NCBI RefSeq assembly: GCF_029888045.1
Contig: NZ_JARXRN010000025.1
Coordinates: 278,368 to 342,367, forward strand
DNA: 64,000 bases
Reading direction: 5' to 3'
Source of the DNA: Luteimonas rhizosphaericola
GTDB taxonomy: Bacteria; Pseudomonadota; Gammaproteobacteria; Xanthomonadales; Xanthomonadaceae
The translations under genes were made by a program, and so were the position numbers. Positions 1-8,089 of the stretch are shown here, in pieces; the stretch's first letter is position 1; each line of letters starts with the position of its first letter. Under the pieces are notes generated by a model, which saw nothing but the letters and a program-made list of their open reading frames with translations, ran no database searches and had not been told where the DNA came from.

Positions 1-20
1 GCGTCGGGGATGCGGGCCAT
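1..20 (-). CDS. dnaG: DNA primase, first codons only (runs off left edge)
   Basis: Only the start codon and five further complete codons are inside the window, reading MARIPD on the minus strand. A GGAGG ribosome-binding site lies eight bases before the ATG. Primases of xanthomonads typically begin MARIPDAFIDDLL, and dnaG belongs to the same macromolecular-synthesis group as rpsU and yqeY, which lie upstream in the same orientation here. The call rests on the N-terminal residues, the ribosome-binding site and gene order, not on a catalytic domain, which is outside the window. Confidence 0.65.
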
Positions 21-183
21 GGTCAGCGCCTCCGCATCACGGCGCGCGCGCGTGGGGTCGCCGCGCCGCCCGGGGCGGCGCCGCAGGGGCGGGCAGGTGC
101 GTCAGCGGTCAGGGCCACGCCGCCATGATCGCATCCCGGCGCCTGTCGGGGCGCGCCGGTCGGGCGCCCGCCAGGCGTGCGCG

Positions 184-1086
184 TCAGTCGGCGGTGTCCG
201 GGCGCGCGGCCGCCCGCGCGGCCGCGCGTTCCTCGCGCGCCCGCCGCGAGACCCGTTCGTCGATCAGCGCCGTGACCAGCGCCCCGGTGAAGAACACCAT
301 CGCCGCGTAGTACATCCACACCAGCAGGATCACCAGGGTGCCCATCGAGCCGTAGGCGCTGCCGGGCGCGGCCCGGGCGATGTAAAGCCCGATCGCCCAG
401 CGCCCGAGCACGAACAGCAGCGAGGTGATCACGCCGCCCAGCAGCGCCTGCTGCCAGCGCACGCGGCGGTCGGGCAGGTAGTGGTACATCAGCGCGAACG
501 CCAGCGAGTAGATCCCCAGGGCCGCGAGGTTGCCCAGCACGGGCAGGGTGGGCGATCCGGCGAACACCACTTCCAGGGCCGTGGTCAGCGCCGCCGACAC
601 CACCAGCAGGAAGCCCAGCGCCAGGACCACGCCGAAGGAGAACACGCGCTTGCGCAGCCAGGCCTGCAGCCCCAGGCGCCTGGCATCGGTATGGAACACC
701 AGGTTGAGCGTGTTCTGCAGCCGCGCGAACACCGCGGTGGCGCCGACGAACAGCAGCAGCGTGCTCCACAGCCCGGCCAGCGATCCCACGTCGGGCTGTT
801 CCTCGGCGTTGCGCAGCACGGTGGCCGCCACTTCCTGCGCGCCGCGGCCGGCGAGGGCGCCCAGCTGCTCCATCAGTTCGGCCTGCGCGGAGGGATACAG
901 CGAGGCGGTCAGCCACAGCAGCAGCACCAGCAGCGGCGCGAGCGACAGCAGGGCGAAGAACGACAGCGACGCGGCCTGGGTGAGCAGGTCGATCTCGATG
1001 AAGCGCTGCACCAGCTGGGCCGGCAGCGTGCGCTGGAGGCGGTCCAGGCGCGCCTGGAGCGAGGGGGGCAGCATCATGGCCGGCAT
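184..1086 (-). CDS. YihY/virulence factor BrkB family inner-membrane protein
   Basis: This 300-residue protein has the usual length and layout of the YihY (BrkB) family, once misnamed ribonuclease BN. Six or so hydrophobic segments are visible: about residues 38-65, 100-115, 150-170, 185-200, 215-235 and 248-275. The family hallmarks are the N-terminal amphipathic part followed by QAASLSFFALLSLAPLL and the LVWMYYAAMVFFTGALVTA segment near the C-terminus. The C-terminal tail is Ala/Arg-rich and charged. It lies between the GNAT gene and dnaG in the same orientation, so it is probably read with the rpsU-yqeY-dnaG group. Molecular function is not established for the family. Confidence 0.85.
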   Translation of the reverse strand: MPAMMLPPSLQARLDRLQRTLPAQLVQRFIEIDLLTQAASLSFFALLSLAPLLVLLLWLTASLYPSAQAELMEQLGALAGRGAQEVAATVLRNAEEQPDVGSLAGLWSTLLLFVGATAVFARLQNTLNLVFHTDARRLGLQAWLRKRVFSFGVVLALGFLLVVSAALTTALEVVFAGSPTLPVLGNLAALGIYSLAFALMYHYLPDRRVRWQQALLGGVITSLLFVLGRWAIGLYIARAAPGSAYGSMGTLVILLVWMYYAAMVFFTGALVTALIDERVSRRAREERAAARAAARPDTAD

Positions 1087-1203
1087 GATCGCGGCGACGG
1101 CGTAGCCGTGGCGTCATCGCGCCGTGGCGGTCGCGCGCCGACGAGAATCCCGGGGTGGCGGCGGGTACGCCGCTGCGCCATGACCTGGCGTGGCGTCAGG
1201 GCC

Positions 1204-1698
1204 TCAGGCGTCCTGCGCCAGCCGCTGCAGCGCCTCTCCGCTGACGCGCTGCACGGTCCAGCCGTCCATGCCGATCGCGCCCAGGCGACGGTAGAAGCCG
1301 ATCGCCGGCGCGTTCCAGTCCAGCACCGACCACTCGAAGCGCCCGCAGCCGCGCGCCACCGCGATCCGCGCCAGCGCCGCCATCAGCCGCCGGCCCACGC
1401 CCAGGCCGCGATGCTCCGGCTGCACGAACAGGTCCTCCAGGTACAGCCCGGGCCTGGCGAGGAAGGTCGAGTAGTTGTGGAAGAACAGCGCGAAGCCGGC
1501 GGCGGCGCCGCCGACCTCGGCGATCAGCACCTCGGCCGCGGGCCGCTCGCCGAACAGCGTCGCCTCCAGCGACGGGGCGTCGGCCCGGCACTGGTCTGCG
1601 AGCCGTTCGTACTCGGCCAGGGCGCGGATGAGGGCGAGGATCACGGGCACGTCGTCGCGACGCGCCGGTCGGATCGATACCCGGGTCTGCTGGGTCAT
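1204..1698 (-). CDS. GNAT family N-acetyltransferase, diamine/thialysine acetyltransferase-like
   Basis: The 164-residue product is a single GNAT domain. The acetyl-CoA binding motif A is visible as VQPEHRGLGVGRRLM (about residues 92-106), preceded by YLEDLF. It is followed by FEWSVLDWNAPAIGFYRRLGA, which is characteristic of the SSAT/SSAT2 group that acetylates small amines such as spermidine or thialysine. The substrate here cannot be read from sequence. The gene sits between yqeY and yihY on the same strand and is a passenger of the primase gene group rather than an obvious partner in replication. Confidence 0.85.
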   Translation of the reverse strand: MTQQTRVSIRPARRDDVPVILALIRALAEYERLADQCRADAPSLEATLFGERPAAEVLIAEVGGAAAGFALFFHNYSTFLARPGLYLEDLFVQPEHRGLGVGRRLMAALARIAVARGCGRFEWSVLDWNAPAIGFYRRLGAIGMDGWTVQRVSGEALQRLAQDA

Positions 1699-1825
1699 GA
1701 GCGGCTACTCCTGATGCGGGGCGCGCGCCTCGTCCCTGGATCGCCGCGGGGCGCGAGGCGGTGGGGCTCCCACTGTGCGGACACCCGCCGCGACGGCCGC
1801 GGCGCCCGGACCGGGGGAGGCGGGG

Positions 1826-2272
1826 TCAGCCCGCCAGCCGCTGCTTCACCAGCGCCGAGACCTGGCCCATGTCGGCCTGGCCCGCGAGCGCCGGCTTGAG
1901 CACGCCCATCAGCCTGCCCATGTCGGCCGGGCCGGTGGCCCCGGTCTGCGCAATGGCGGCGTCGATCGCGGCCCGGATCTCGGCCTCGCCCAGCTTGGCC
2001 GGCAGGTAGGCCTCGATCACCGCGATCTCGGCGCGCTCGACCGCGGCCAGGTCCTCGCGCGCGGCGGCCTCGTACTGGCTCACCGAATCGCGGCGCTGCT
2101 TGACCATCTTCTCCAGCACCGCCAGCACCGCGGCGTCGTCCAGCTCGACCCGCTCGTCGACTTCCTTCTGCTTGATCGCGGCGTTGATCAGGCGGATCAC
2201 GCCCAGGCGCTCCTTCTGCCCGGACTTCATCGCGGCCTTCATGTCGTCGGTGAGCTGTTGCTTGAGGGCCAT
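1826..2272 (-). CDS. yqeY: GatB/YqeY domain-containing protein
   Basis: A 148-residue protein matching the stand-alone YqeY family, related to the C-terminal tRNA-binding part of the GatB amidotransferase subunit. It begins MALKQQLTDDMKAAMKSGQKERLGVIRLINAAIKQKEVD and ends with the helical segment MGRLMGVLKPALAGQADMGQVSALVKQRL, both typical. I use the ATG at 2272. An in-frame start further upstream (2341) would translate through the rpsU terminator. Conserved linkage to rpsU supports the identity; its precise role is unknown. Confidence 0.9.
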   Translation of the reverse strand: MALKQQLTDDMKAAMKSGQKERLGVIRLINAAIKQKEVDERVELDDAAVLAVLEKMVKQRRDSVSQYEAAAREDLAAVERAEIAVIEAYLPAKLGEAEIRAAIDAAIAQTGATGPADMGRLMGVLKPALAGQADMGQVSALVKQRLAG

Positions 2273-2327
2273 GGGGCGCTCCGTGTGGGTCGGGTCGAAG
2301 GGATGGAAAACGGGGGTCCAGAAGCGC

Positions 2328-2359
2328 AAAAAGCCGGCCACGCTCGCGCGTGCCGGCTT
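2328..2359 (-). terminator. Rho-independent terminator downstream of rpsU
   Basis: On the minus strand the sequence folds as AAGCCGGC-ACGC, loop GCGA, GCGT-(G)-GCCGGCTT, followed directly by more T residues (five in a row in total). The stem is about 12 bp with one bulged G. It starts 20 bases after the rpsU stop and ends 55 bases before the yqeY start. It should separate the abundant rpsU message from the downstream genes, with some read-through. Confidence 0.85.
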
Positions 2360-2378
2360 CTGCGCGAAGCAACGCGGC

Positions 2379-2594
2379 TCAGTACAGGCGCTGGCGCTTG
2401 GTGACGTCGCGCGAGGTGCGGCGCGCCTGGCGCTTCACGGCCGCGGCGGCCTTGCGCTTGCGCTCCTGGGTCGGCTTCTCGTAGAACTCGCGCTTGCGGG
2501 TCTCGGCGAGCACGCCGGCCTTCTCGCAGGTGCGCTTGAAGCGGCGCAGGGCAAACTCGAACGGCTCGTTTTCGCGGACTTTGACGCTGGGCAT
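2379..2594 (-). CDS. rpsU: 30S ribosomal protein S21
   Basis: A 71-residue basic protein, the normal length for bS21. It starts [20 protein letters not shown] and ends in a very Arg/Lys-rich tail ([14 protein letters not shown], then TKRQRLY). It binds near the anti-Shine-Dalgarno end of 16S rRNA in the small subunit. It is divergent from tsaD with a 141-bp intergenic region, an arrangement conserved in many proteobacteria. A terminator follows it. Confidence 0.97.
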   Translation of the reverse strand: MPSVKVRENEPFEFALRRFKRTCEKAGVLAETRKREFYEKPTQERKRKAAAAVKRQARRTSRDVTKRQRLY

Positions 2595-2735
2595 AGGAAT
2601 CTCGGTTCTGGGATCATCCGGCGGTCGACACCGGGCTCGTGCGAAGCAGCTTCGCCAAACGCCAGGTCCCCGGACCGGGCGAGCCGCGTATGATAACGGC
2701 CTGTTTCCCGACGACGCAAGCCGCCCCGCCCGCCC

Positions 2736-3782
2736 ATGAAGGTCCTCGGCATCGAATCGAGCTGCGACGAGACCGGCGTGGCCGTGTTCGACACGGCCCT
2801 GGCCGGCGCCGCCGGGCTGCGCGCGCACGCGGTCTACAGCCAGGTGGCCCTGCACGCCGAGTACGGCGGGGTGGTGCCGGAACTGGCCAGCCGCGACCAC
2901 GTGCGCAAGCTGCTGCCCCTGGTGCGCCAGACCCTGGCCGAGGCCGGCCTGGGCGTCGGCGAGCTCGACGGGGTGGCCTACACCGCCGGCCCCGGGCTGG
3001 TGGGCGCCCTGCTGGTGGGCGCCGGGGTGGCGCGCTCGCTGGCCTGGGCGCTGGACGTCCCCGCCATCGGCGTGCACCACATGGAAGGCCACCTGCTGGC
3101 GCCGCTGATGGAGGACCCCGATCCGGTCCATGGCGCGCCCGAGCCGCCGTTCGTGGCTCTGCTGGTCTCCGGCGGGCACACCCAGCTGGTGGCGGTGGAC
3201 GGCATCGGCCGCTACCGGCTGCTGGGCGAGACCCTGGACGACGCCGCCGGCGAGGCCTTCGACAAGACCGCCAAGCTGATGGGGCTGCCCTATCCCGGCG
3301 GCCCGCAGCTGGCCGCGCTGGCCGAGCAGGGCACGCCCGGCGCGTTCCGCTTCTCGCGGCCGATGACCGACCGCCCCGGACTGGACTTCAGCTTCAGCGG
3401 GCTCAAGACCCAGGTGCTGCTGGCCTGGCAGCAGTCCGACCAGTCGCCGCAGACGAAGGCCGACATCGCCCGCGGCTTCGAGGACGCGGTGGTCGAGACG
3501 CTCGCGATCAAGTGCGGGCGCGCGCTGGACGCGGCAGGGTGCGACGTGATCGTGGTCTCCGGTGGCGTCGGCGCCAACAAGCGCCTGCGCGCGCGGCTGC
3601 AGGACATGGCGTCCAAGCGCGGTGGCCGCGCCTGCTTCCCGCGGCCGTCGCTGTGCACCGACAACGGCGCCATGATCGCCTTCGCCGGCGCGCTGCGCCT
3701 GCAGGCGGGCCAGCACGACGATGCCGCGGTGCACGTGACCCCGCGCTGGGACATGGCGTCGCTGCCGCCGGTCGCGGCGTAG
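2736..3782 (+). CDS. tsaD: tRNA N6-adenosine threonylcarbamoyltransferase TsaD
   Basis: This 348-residue cytoplasmic enzyme transfers the threonylcarbamoyl group onto A37 of ANN-decoding tRNAs (t6A), working with TsaB, TsaE and TsaC. The ASKHA-fold start [13 protein letters not shown] (residues 5-17), the metal-binding HHMEGH (114-119, ligands His115 and His119), LLVSGGHT and the late [13 protein letters not shown] segment are all present. The start ATG is the first after the divergent promoter region and gives a standard-length N-terminus. folB follows after 11 bases. Confidence 0.97.
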   Translation: MKVLGIESSCDETGVAVFDTALAGAAGLRAHAVYSQVALHAEYGGVVPELASRDHVRKLLPLVRQTLAEAGLGVGELDGVAYTAGPGLVGALLVGAGVARSLAWALDVPAIGVHHMEGHLLAPLMEDPDPVHGAPEPPFVALLVSGGHTQLVAVDGIGRYRLLGETLDDAAGEAFDKTAKLMGLPYPGGPQLAALAEQGTPGAFRFSRPMTDRPGLDFSFSGLKTQVLLAWQQSDQSPQTKADIARGFEDAVVETLAIKCGRALDAAGCDVIVVSGGVGANKRLRARLQDMASKRGGRACFPRPSLCTDNGAMIAFAGALRLQAGQHDDAAVHVTPRWDMASLPPVAA

Positions 3783-3793
3783 GATCCCGGCCC

Positions 3794-4150
3794 ATGGACA
3801 GAGTCTTCATCGAAGGCCTCGAGATCGAGGCCCTGATCGGCATCTACGACTGGGAGCGCCGGATCCGGCAGACGCTCGTGTTCGACCTAGAGATGGGCTT
3901 CGACAACCGCGTGCCCGCCGCCAGCGACGACATCGCCGACACGCTCAACTACAAGGCGGTGAGCCGGCGCCTGGTCGAGTACGTCTCGCAGTCGGACTTC
4001 GGGCTGGTGGAGACGCTGGCCGAACGCTGCGTCGCGATCGTGCTCGCCGAGTTCGATGTGGCGCACGTGCGCCTGAAGCTGAGCAAGCCCGGCGCCGTGC
4101 GCGGCGCGAAGGCGGTGGGCGTGATCGTGGAGCGCACGCGCGCCGGCTGA
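3794..4150 (+). CDS. folB: Dihydroneopterin aldolase
   Basis: A 118-residue FolB-family enzyme that converts 7,8-dihydroneopterin to 6-hydroxymethyl-7,8-dihydropterin and glycolaldehyde in folate synthesis. It begins [22 protein letters not shown]; the conserved Glu of the IGIYDWE stretch, the [14 protein letters not shown] helix and the C-terminal [19 protein letters not shown] strand are typical. It starts 11 bases after tsaD on the same strand and is probably co-transcribed. Its product is the substrate of FolK, encoded 1.4 kb downstream. Confidence 0.95.
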   Translation: MDRVFIEGLEIEALIGIYDWERRIRQTLVFDLEMGFDNRVPAASDDIADTLNYKAVSRRLVEYVSQSDFGLVETLAERCVAIVLAEFDVAHVRLKLSKPGAVRGAKAVGVIVERTRAG

Positions 4151-4202
4151 GACCTTCGCGCGTCGCAACGGGCGTACGCAGGGCGTTTGTTACGATGGCG
4201 CC

Positions 4203-5474
4203 ATGCAATTCGACGACCGATGGCTCGCGTGGCTCGACCGCGTGCCGTATGGCGACACCCTGGCGGGCCTGCTGGCCCTGGTGGTCGTCGCACTCCTGGC
4301 GAACTGGCTGACCCATCGCGTGCTGCTGCGCGTGGTGCGGCGCCTGGTGCGCGCCTCGCCGATGTCCTGGGACGACGCGCTGATGGCGCGCGGCGTGCTC
4401 ACGCGGCTGGCCCACGTGGTCCCGGCGCTGGTGCTGTCGGCCGGCATCGGCCTGGTGCCCGACCTGCCGCCGGCGGTGGCGACCGTGGTGCGCAACGTTG
4501 CCCACGCCTACGTGGTGCTCACGGTGGCGCTGTCGCTGGGCAACCTGTTCAACGCCATCGGCGACCTGTACGCACGCGACGTGGCGCGCGCGCAGTCGCG
4601 CCCGATCAAGGGCTACCTGCAGGTGGCCAAGCTGCTGGTATTCCTGCTGGCCGGCGTGCTGGTGGTGGCGACCCTGATCGACCGCTCGCCGCTGATCCTG
4701 CTGTCCGGCCTGGGCGCGATGACCGCGGTGCTGCTGCTGGTGTTCAAGGACACCATCCTGTCGCTGGTGGCCAGCGTGCAGCTGTCGGGCAACGACATGC
4801 TGCGGGTGGGCGACTGGATCGAGATGCCCGCGCTGGGCGCCGACGGCGACGTGATCGACATCGCCCTGAACACGGTCAAGGTCCAGAACTGGGACAAGAC
4901 CATCACCACCATCCCGACCTATCGCCTGATCAGCGAGTCGTTCAAGAACTGGCGCGGCATGAGCGAGGCCGGCGGGCGCCGGATCAAGCGCGCGCTGCTG
5001 ATCGACCAGGCCTCGGTGCGGTTCCTGGAGAAGGACGAGCGCGACGCGCTGCGCCGGGTGGCGCTGATCGACGAGTACCTCGACGCCAAGCGCGCCGAGC
5101 TCGAGGCGTGGAACGCGCAGCTCGAGGCGGCGGGCAAGGATCCGGTCAACGCGCGGCGGGTGACCAACCTCGGCACCTTCCGCGCCTATGCGCTGGCCTA
5201 CCTGCGCGCGCATGCGGGCATCCGCGACGACATGACCCTGCTGGTGCGCCAGCTCGACCCGGGCCCGACCGGGCTGCCGCTGGAGATCTACTGCTTCACC
5301 GCGACCACCGCATGGGCCGAGTACGAAGGCATCCAGTCGGACATCTTCGACCACCTGCTGGCGATCCTGCCGCAGTTCGGGCTCAAGGTGTTCCAGAGCC
5401 GCAGCGACGCGCCGCTGGACGTGCGCCTGCACCGCGCCGCCGCCGACCCGGCGGACGTCACCGTTTCCGGCTGA
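4203..5474 (+). CDS. Mechanosensitive ion channel, MscS family (YbdG/MscM-like)
   Basis: A 423-residue membrane protein. Hydrophobic segments lie near residues 17-37, 75-92, 98-118, 140-160 and 165-185. The pore-lining helix and the start of the beta domain are seen in LSGLGAMTAVLLLVFKDTILSLVASVQL followed by NDMLRVGDWIEMP, the MscS signature. The soluble C-terminal domain carries the extra insertion found in YbdG-type channels (WDKTITTIPTYRLISESFKNW). It is expected to gate ion flux on membrane tension in the inner membrane. It sits between folB and folK with no visible functional link to them. Confidence 0.9.
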   Translation: MQFDDRWLAWLDRVPYGDTLAGLLALVVVALLANWLTHRVLLRVVRRLVRASPMSWDDALMARGVLTRLAHVVPALVLSAGIGLVPDLPPAVATVVRNVAHAYVVLTVALSLGNLFNAIGDLYARDVARAQSRPIKGYLQVAKLLVFLLAGVLVVATLIDRSPLILLSGLGAMTAVLLLVFKDTILSLVASVQLSGNDMLRVGDWIEMPALGADGDVIDIALNTVKVQNWDKTITTIPTYRLISESFKNWRGMSEAGGRRIKRALLIDQASVRFLEKDERDALRRVALIDEYLDAKRAELEAWNAQLEAAGKDPVNARRVTNLGTFRAYALAYLRAHAGIRDDMTLLVRQLDPGPTGLPLEIYCFTATTAWAEYEGIQSDIFDHLLAILPQFGLKVFQSRSDAPLDVRLHRAAADPADVTVSG

Positions 5475-5565
5475 GCCGGCCGGGGCGCAACGCACGGCTG
5501 CGCCACCTGCACGTCGCCCGATCGCGCCGCGATGCGCGATCATGGGCACCCGCCCGGAGCGCCCC

Positions 5566-6069
5566 ATGCCCACCGCCCACCTCAGCCTCGGCAGCAACCT
5601 CGATCCGGAGCGGCACCTGCGTGCGGCGATCGCGGCGCTGCGGGCGCGCTTCGGCCAGGTGCGGGTCTCGCGCGTGTACCGGTTCCCGGCGGTGGGGTAC
5701 GACGGTCCCGATTTCCTCAATGCCGCGGCGTCGCTCGAGACCGACCTGTCGCCGGATGCGCTCAACGCCTGGCTGCACGCGCTGGAGGATGCGCACGGCC
5801 GCGACCGCAGCGGCCCGCGCTACAGCGACCGCACGCTCGACATCGACATCGTGCTCTACGACGACCTGGTCGCCGAGGGCGCCGGCCACCTGCGCCTGCC
5901 GCGCGACGAGCTGCGCCATGCCTTCGTGCTCAAGCCGCTGGCGGAGATCGCGCCCGACGCCGTGCATCCCACCGCGCGGCGCACGGTGGCCGACCTGTGG
6001 CGCGCGCATGCCGACCACGACCGCGCGTTCGAGGCGGTGGCGCTGGAGCCGGTCACGCACGCGGGGTGA
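5566..6069 (+). CDS. folK: 2-amino-4-hydroxy-6-hydroxymethyldihydropteridine pyrophosphokinase
   Basis: A 167-residue HPPK enzyme that pyrophosphorylates 6-hydroxymethyl-7,8-dihydropterin with ATP. The start AHLSLGSNL and the signature GPRYSDRTLDIDIVLYDD (metal-binding Asp pair in the DIDI core) are clear, as is the LRLPRDELRHAFVLKPLAEIAP segment. I use the ATG at 5566. An upstream in-frame ATG at 5542 would add MGTRPERP, which is not family-like. It acts directly after FolB. Confidence 0.94.
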   Translation: MPTAHLSLGSNLDPERHLRAAIAALRARFGQVRVSRVYRFPAVGYDGPDFLNAAASLETDLSPDALNAWLHALEDAHGRDRSGPRYSDRTLDIDIVLYDDLVAEGAGHLRLPRDELRHAFVLKPLAEIAPDAVHPTARRTVADLWRAHADHDRAFEAVALEPVTHAG

Positions 6070-6235
6070 GCCCGGCGGGCGTGCGCCGGGCGCCGGCGTC
6101 GCGGCGCGTTGCAGCGACCCGCGGCCAGCGCCCCGGTCACATCCGGCGCGCCCGCGCGGTCGTGGACATGACATCCGTCAATTGCCGGCGCCGGGGCGCC
6201 GCGGCACGATGGCGGCCATCCACGGAGGCGACACC

Positions 6236-7066
6236 ATGTTCGACAAGTTCTCGCGCAGTTGGGACCTGGTCAAGGCCAGCGCTTCGGTGCTGCGCTCGGA
6301 CAAGGAACTGATGCTGTTCCCGGTGATCTCCGGCGCGGTCACCCTGGTGGTGCTGGCGACGTTCCTGCTGCCGGCGTTCGCGCTGCGGATCTTCGCCGAC
6401 GGCTTCGGCCTGGGCGGCGTAGTGTTCGGCTTCCTGTTCTACTTCGTGCAGTACGCGGTGATGATCTTCTTCAACTGCGCGCTGGTAGGCGCGGCGATGA
6501 TCCGCCTGGACGGCGGCGACCCGACCCTGGCCGACGGCTTCAACGCGGCGAAGGCGCGGATCCCCGCGATCCTCGGCTACGCGGCGATCGCCGCCACCGT
6601 CGGCGTGCTGCTGCAGGGGCTCAAGCAGAAGGACAACTTCCTGGTGCGGCTGATGGGCAGCGTACTGGGCGCGGCCTGGACGCTGGCCACCTTCCTGGTG
6701 GTGCCGGTGCTGGTCTCGCGCGACATCGGTCCGATCGATGCGCTCAAGCAGAGCGTGGCGCTGCTCAAGCGCACCTGGGGCGAGAACGCGGTCGGCCAGG
6801 TCGGCATCGGCGCCGCCTTCGGCCTGATCACCACGGCGGTGGCGATCGTCGGCGCGGGGCTGGCGGTGCTGGCGGCGCAGGTCTCGTTCGCGCTGGCCAT
6901 CGTGGTGGGCGCGCTGGCCCTGCTGGCGGCGCTCCTGGTGGGCGTGTACCAGGCGGCGCTGAGCGGCATCTATTCCGCGGCGCTGTACCGCTACGCGGTC
7001 TCGCACGAAACGCCCGCCGCGTTCCGCGGCGCGGACCTGGAGCACGCGTTCCTGCCGAAGGCGTAG
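6236..7066 (+). CDS. Polytopic membrane protein, DUF6159-like
   Basis: A 276-residue protein preceded by a good GGAGG ribosome-binding site at 6224-6228. After a short cytoplasmic start (MFDKFSRSWDLVKASASVLRS) there are about six hydrophobic segments (residues 25-45, 55-85, 115-130, 142-160, 195-215 and 220-245). The repeated pattern resembles families annotated DUF6159, which have no known function. Neighbours give no clear hint: folK upstream, then a repeat element and convergent folM downstream. Confidence 0.7.
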   Translation: MFDKFSRSWDLVKASASVLRSDKELMLFPVISGAVTLVVLATFLLPAFALRIFADGFGLGGVVFGFLFYFVQYAVMIFFNCALVGAAMIRLDGGDPTLADGFNAAKARIPAILGYAAIAATVGVLLQGLKQKDNFLVRLMGSVLGAAWTLATFLVVPVLVSRDIGPIDALKQSVALLKRTWGENAVGQVGIGAAFGLITTAVAIVGAGLAVLAAQVSFALAIVVGALALLAALLVGVYQAALSGIYSAALYRYAVSHETPAAFRGADLEHAFLPKA

Positions 7067-7095
7067 GACGACCATCGCCCGTGTCCGCCTGCACG

Positions 7096-7127
7096 GGCGC
7101 AAAACCGGGGTGGCGCAAAACCGGGGT
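7096..7127. repeat. 16-bp tandem duplication
   Basis: GGCGCAAAACCGGGGT is present twice, head to tail, at 7096-7111 and 7112-7127. The second copy runs into the left arm of the large inverted repeat at 7121-7195. Such a precise duplication at the edge of a palindrome suggests slippage or excision/insertion of a REP-type element. Confidence 0.9.
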
Positions 7128-7195
7128 CAGAGTCGACTTTTTTCCAGATGTGACGGGACGTCAGGTAAGGCGGGAAAAGTCGACTCTGACCCCGG
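7121..7195. repeat. Inverted repeat with perfect 21-bp arms (REP-type element)
   Basis: The arms 7121-7141 and 7175-7195 are exact reverse complements, reading CCGGGGTCAGAGTCGAC then T residues on the left. The 33-base spacer lies at 7142-7174. The GGGGTCAGAGTCGACTTTT core resembles intergenic repeats I associate with REP-associated tyrosine transposases in several proteobacteria; that association is from memory and untested here. No transposase gene is nearby. It lies between two convergent genes (the 6236 membrane protein and folM) and could also act as a two-way terminator. Confidence 0.8.
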
Positions 7196-7297
7196 GTTCC
7201 GGTTTCGCGGATCCCGGCTTGCGACCTGCACGCATTCCGGCGCCAACGTCCACACGCGTCGGCGCCGGCTCAGGTGCCGGATCCCGGGCCGCATCCT

Positions 7298-8035
7298 CTA
7301 TAGCGGCGAGCGTCCGCCGTCCACGGCCACCGTCGAGCCCGTGATGTAGGTGGCGTCGCGCAGCAGCCACAGCGCCGTGGCGGCGATCTCCTCCACCGTG
7401 CCGGTGCGACCGAGCGCGGTACGCGCGAGGATGCGGTCCTGCAGCGCCGCGTCGCCCGCCTCGTCCGGCCACAGGATCGCACCGGGTGCCAGCGCGTTGA
7501 CCCGCACATCCGGCGCGAGTGCCGCGGCCAGCGCGCGCGTCATCGCCTCCAGCGCGCCCTTGCTGGTGGCGTAGGCGACCAGGTCCGCGCGCGGCTGGCG
7601 CGCGTAGACGTCGCTGAGGTTGAGGATCGCGCCGCGGGTGGCGGCCAGGTGCGGCGCCGCCGCCTGCGACAGGAAGAACGGCGCGCGCAGGTTGGCGTCC
7701 ATCAGAGTGGCCCATTGCGCCGGGGTCACCGTGGCGACCGGGGTGGGGAAGAACGCGGCGGCGTTGTTCACCAGCGCGTCGAGCCGGCCGAAGCGGCCGA
7801 CGGCCTGCGCCACCAGTTCGGGCAGCCGGTCGAACTCGGCCAGGTCCGCCTGCAGCACCAGGGTGCTGCCCGCACGCCGGGCCTCCAGCCGGGCCGCCAG
7901 CGCGTCGGCTTCGGCACGCGAGCCGCGGCAGTGCAGGACCACCGCGTAGCCGGCCGCGTGCAGCTGCTGCGCGATCGCGGCGCCGAGGCGGCGCGCGGCG
8001 CCGGTGACCAGCGCTACGGGGGTCGGTTCTGGCAT
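7298..8035 (-). CDS. folM: Pteridine reductase / dihydromonapterin reductase-type SDR
   Basis: A 245-residue short-chain dehydrogenase. The NADPH-binding motif is TGAARRLG (residues 11-18), where the Arg after the loop is typical of pteridine reductases. The NNAAAFFPTP segment follows (residues 90-99), and the catalytic Tyr/Lys lie in VAYATSKGAL. FolM-type enzymes reduce dihydromonapterin or dihydrofolate, which fits the presence of folB and folK in the same 5-kb stretch. The start at 8035 gives MPEPTPVALVTG. It is divergent from the methyltransferase gene with 54 bases between them. A generic SDR remains possible. Confidence 0.8.
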   Translation of the reverse strand: MPEPTPVALVTGAARRLGAAIAQQLHAAGYAVVLHCRGSRAEADALAARLEARRAGSTLVLQADLAEFDRLPELVAQAVGRFGRLDALVNNAAAFFPTPVATVTPAQWATLMDANLRAPFFLSQAAAPHLAATRGAILNLSDVYARQPRADLVAYATSKGALEAMTRALAAALAPDVRVNALAPGAILWPDEAGDAALQDRILARTALGRTGTVEEIAATALWLLRDATYITGSTVAVDGGRSPL

Positions 8036-8089
8036 GGGAGCGCTCGCGATTGCCGGTATCCTGTGCATTGTCGCCGCTGACGCCGCACG

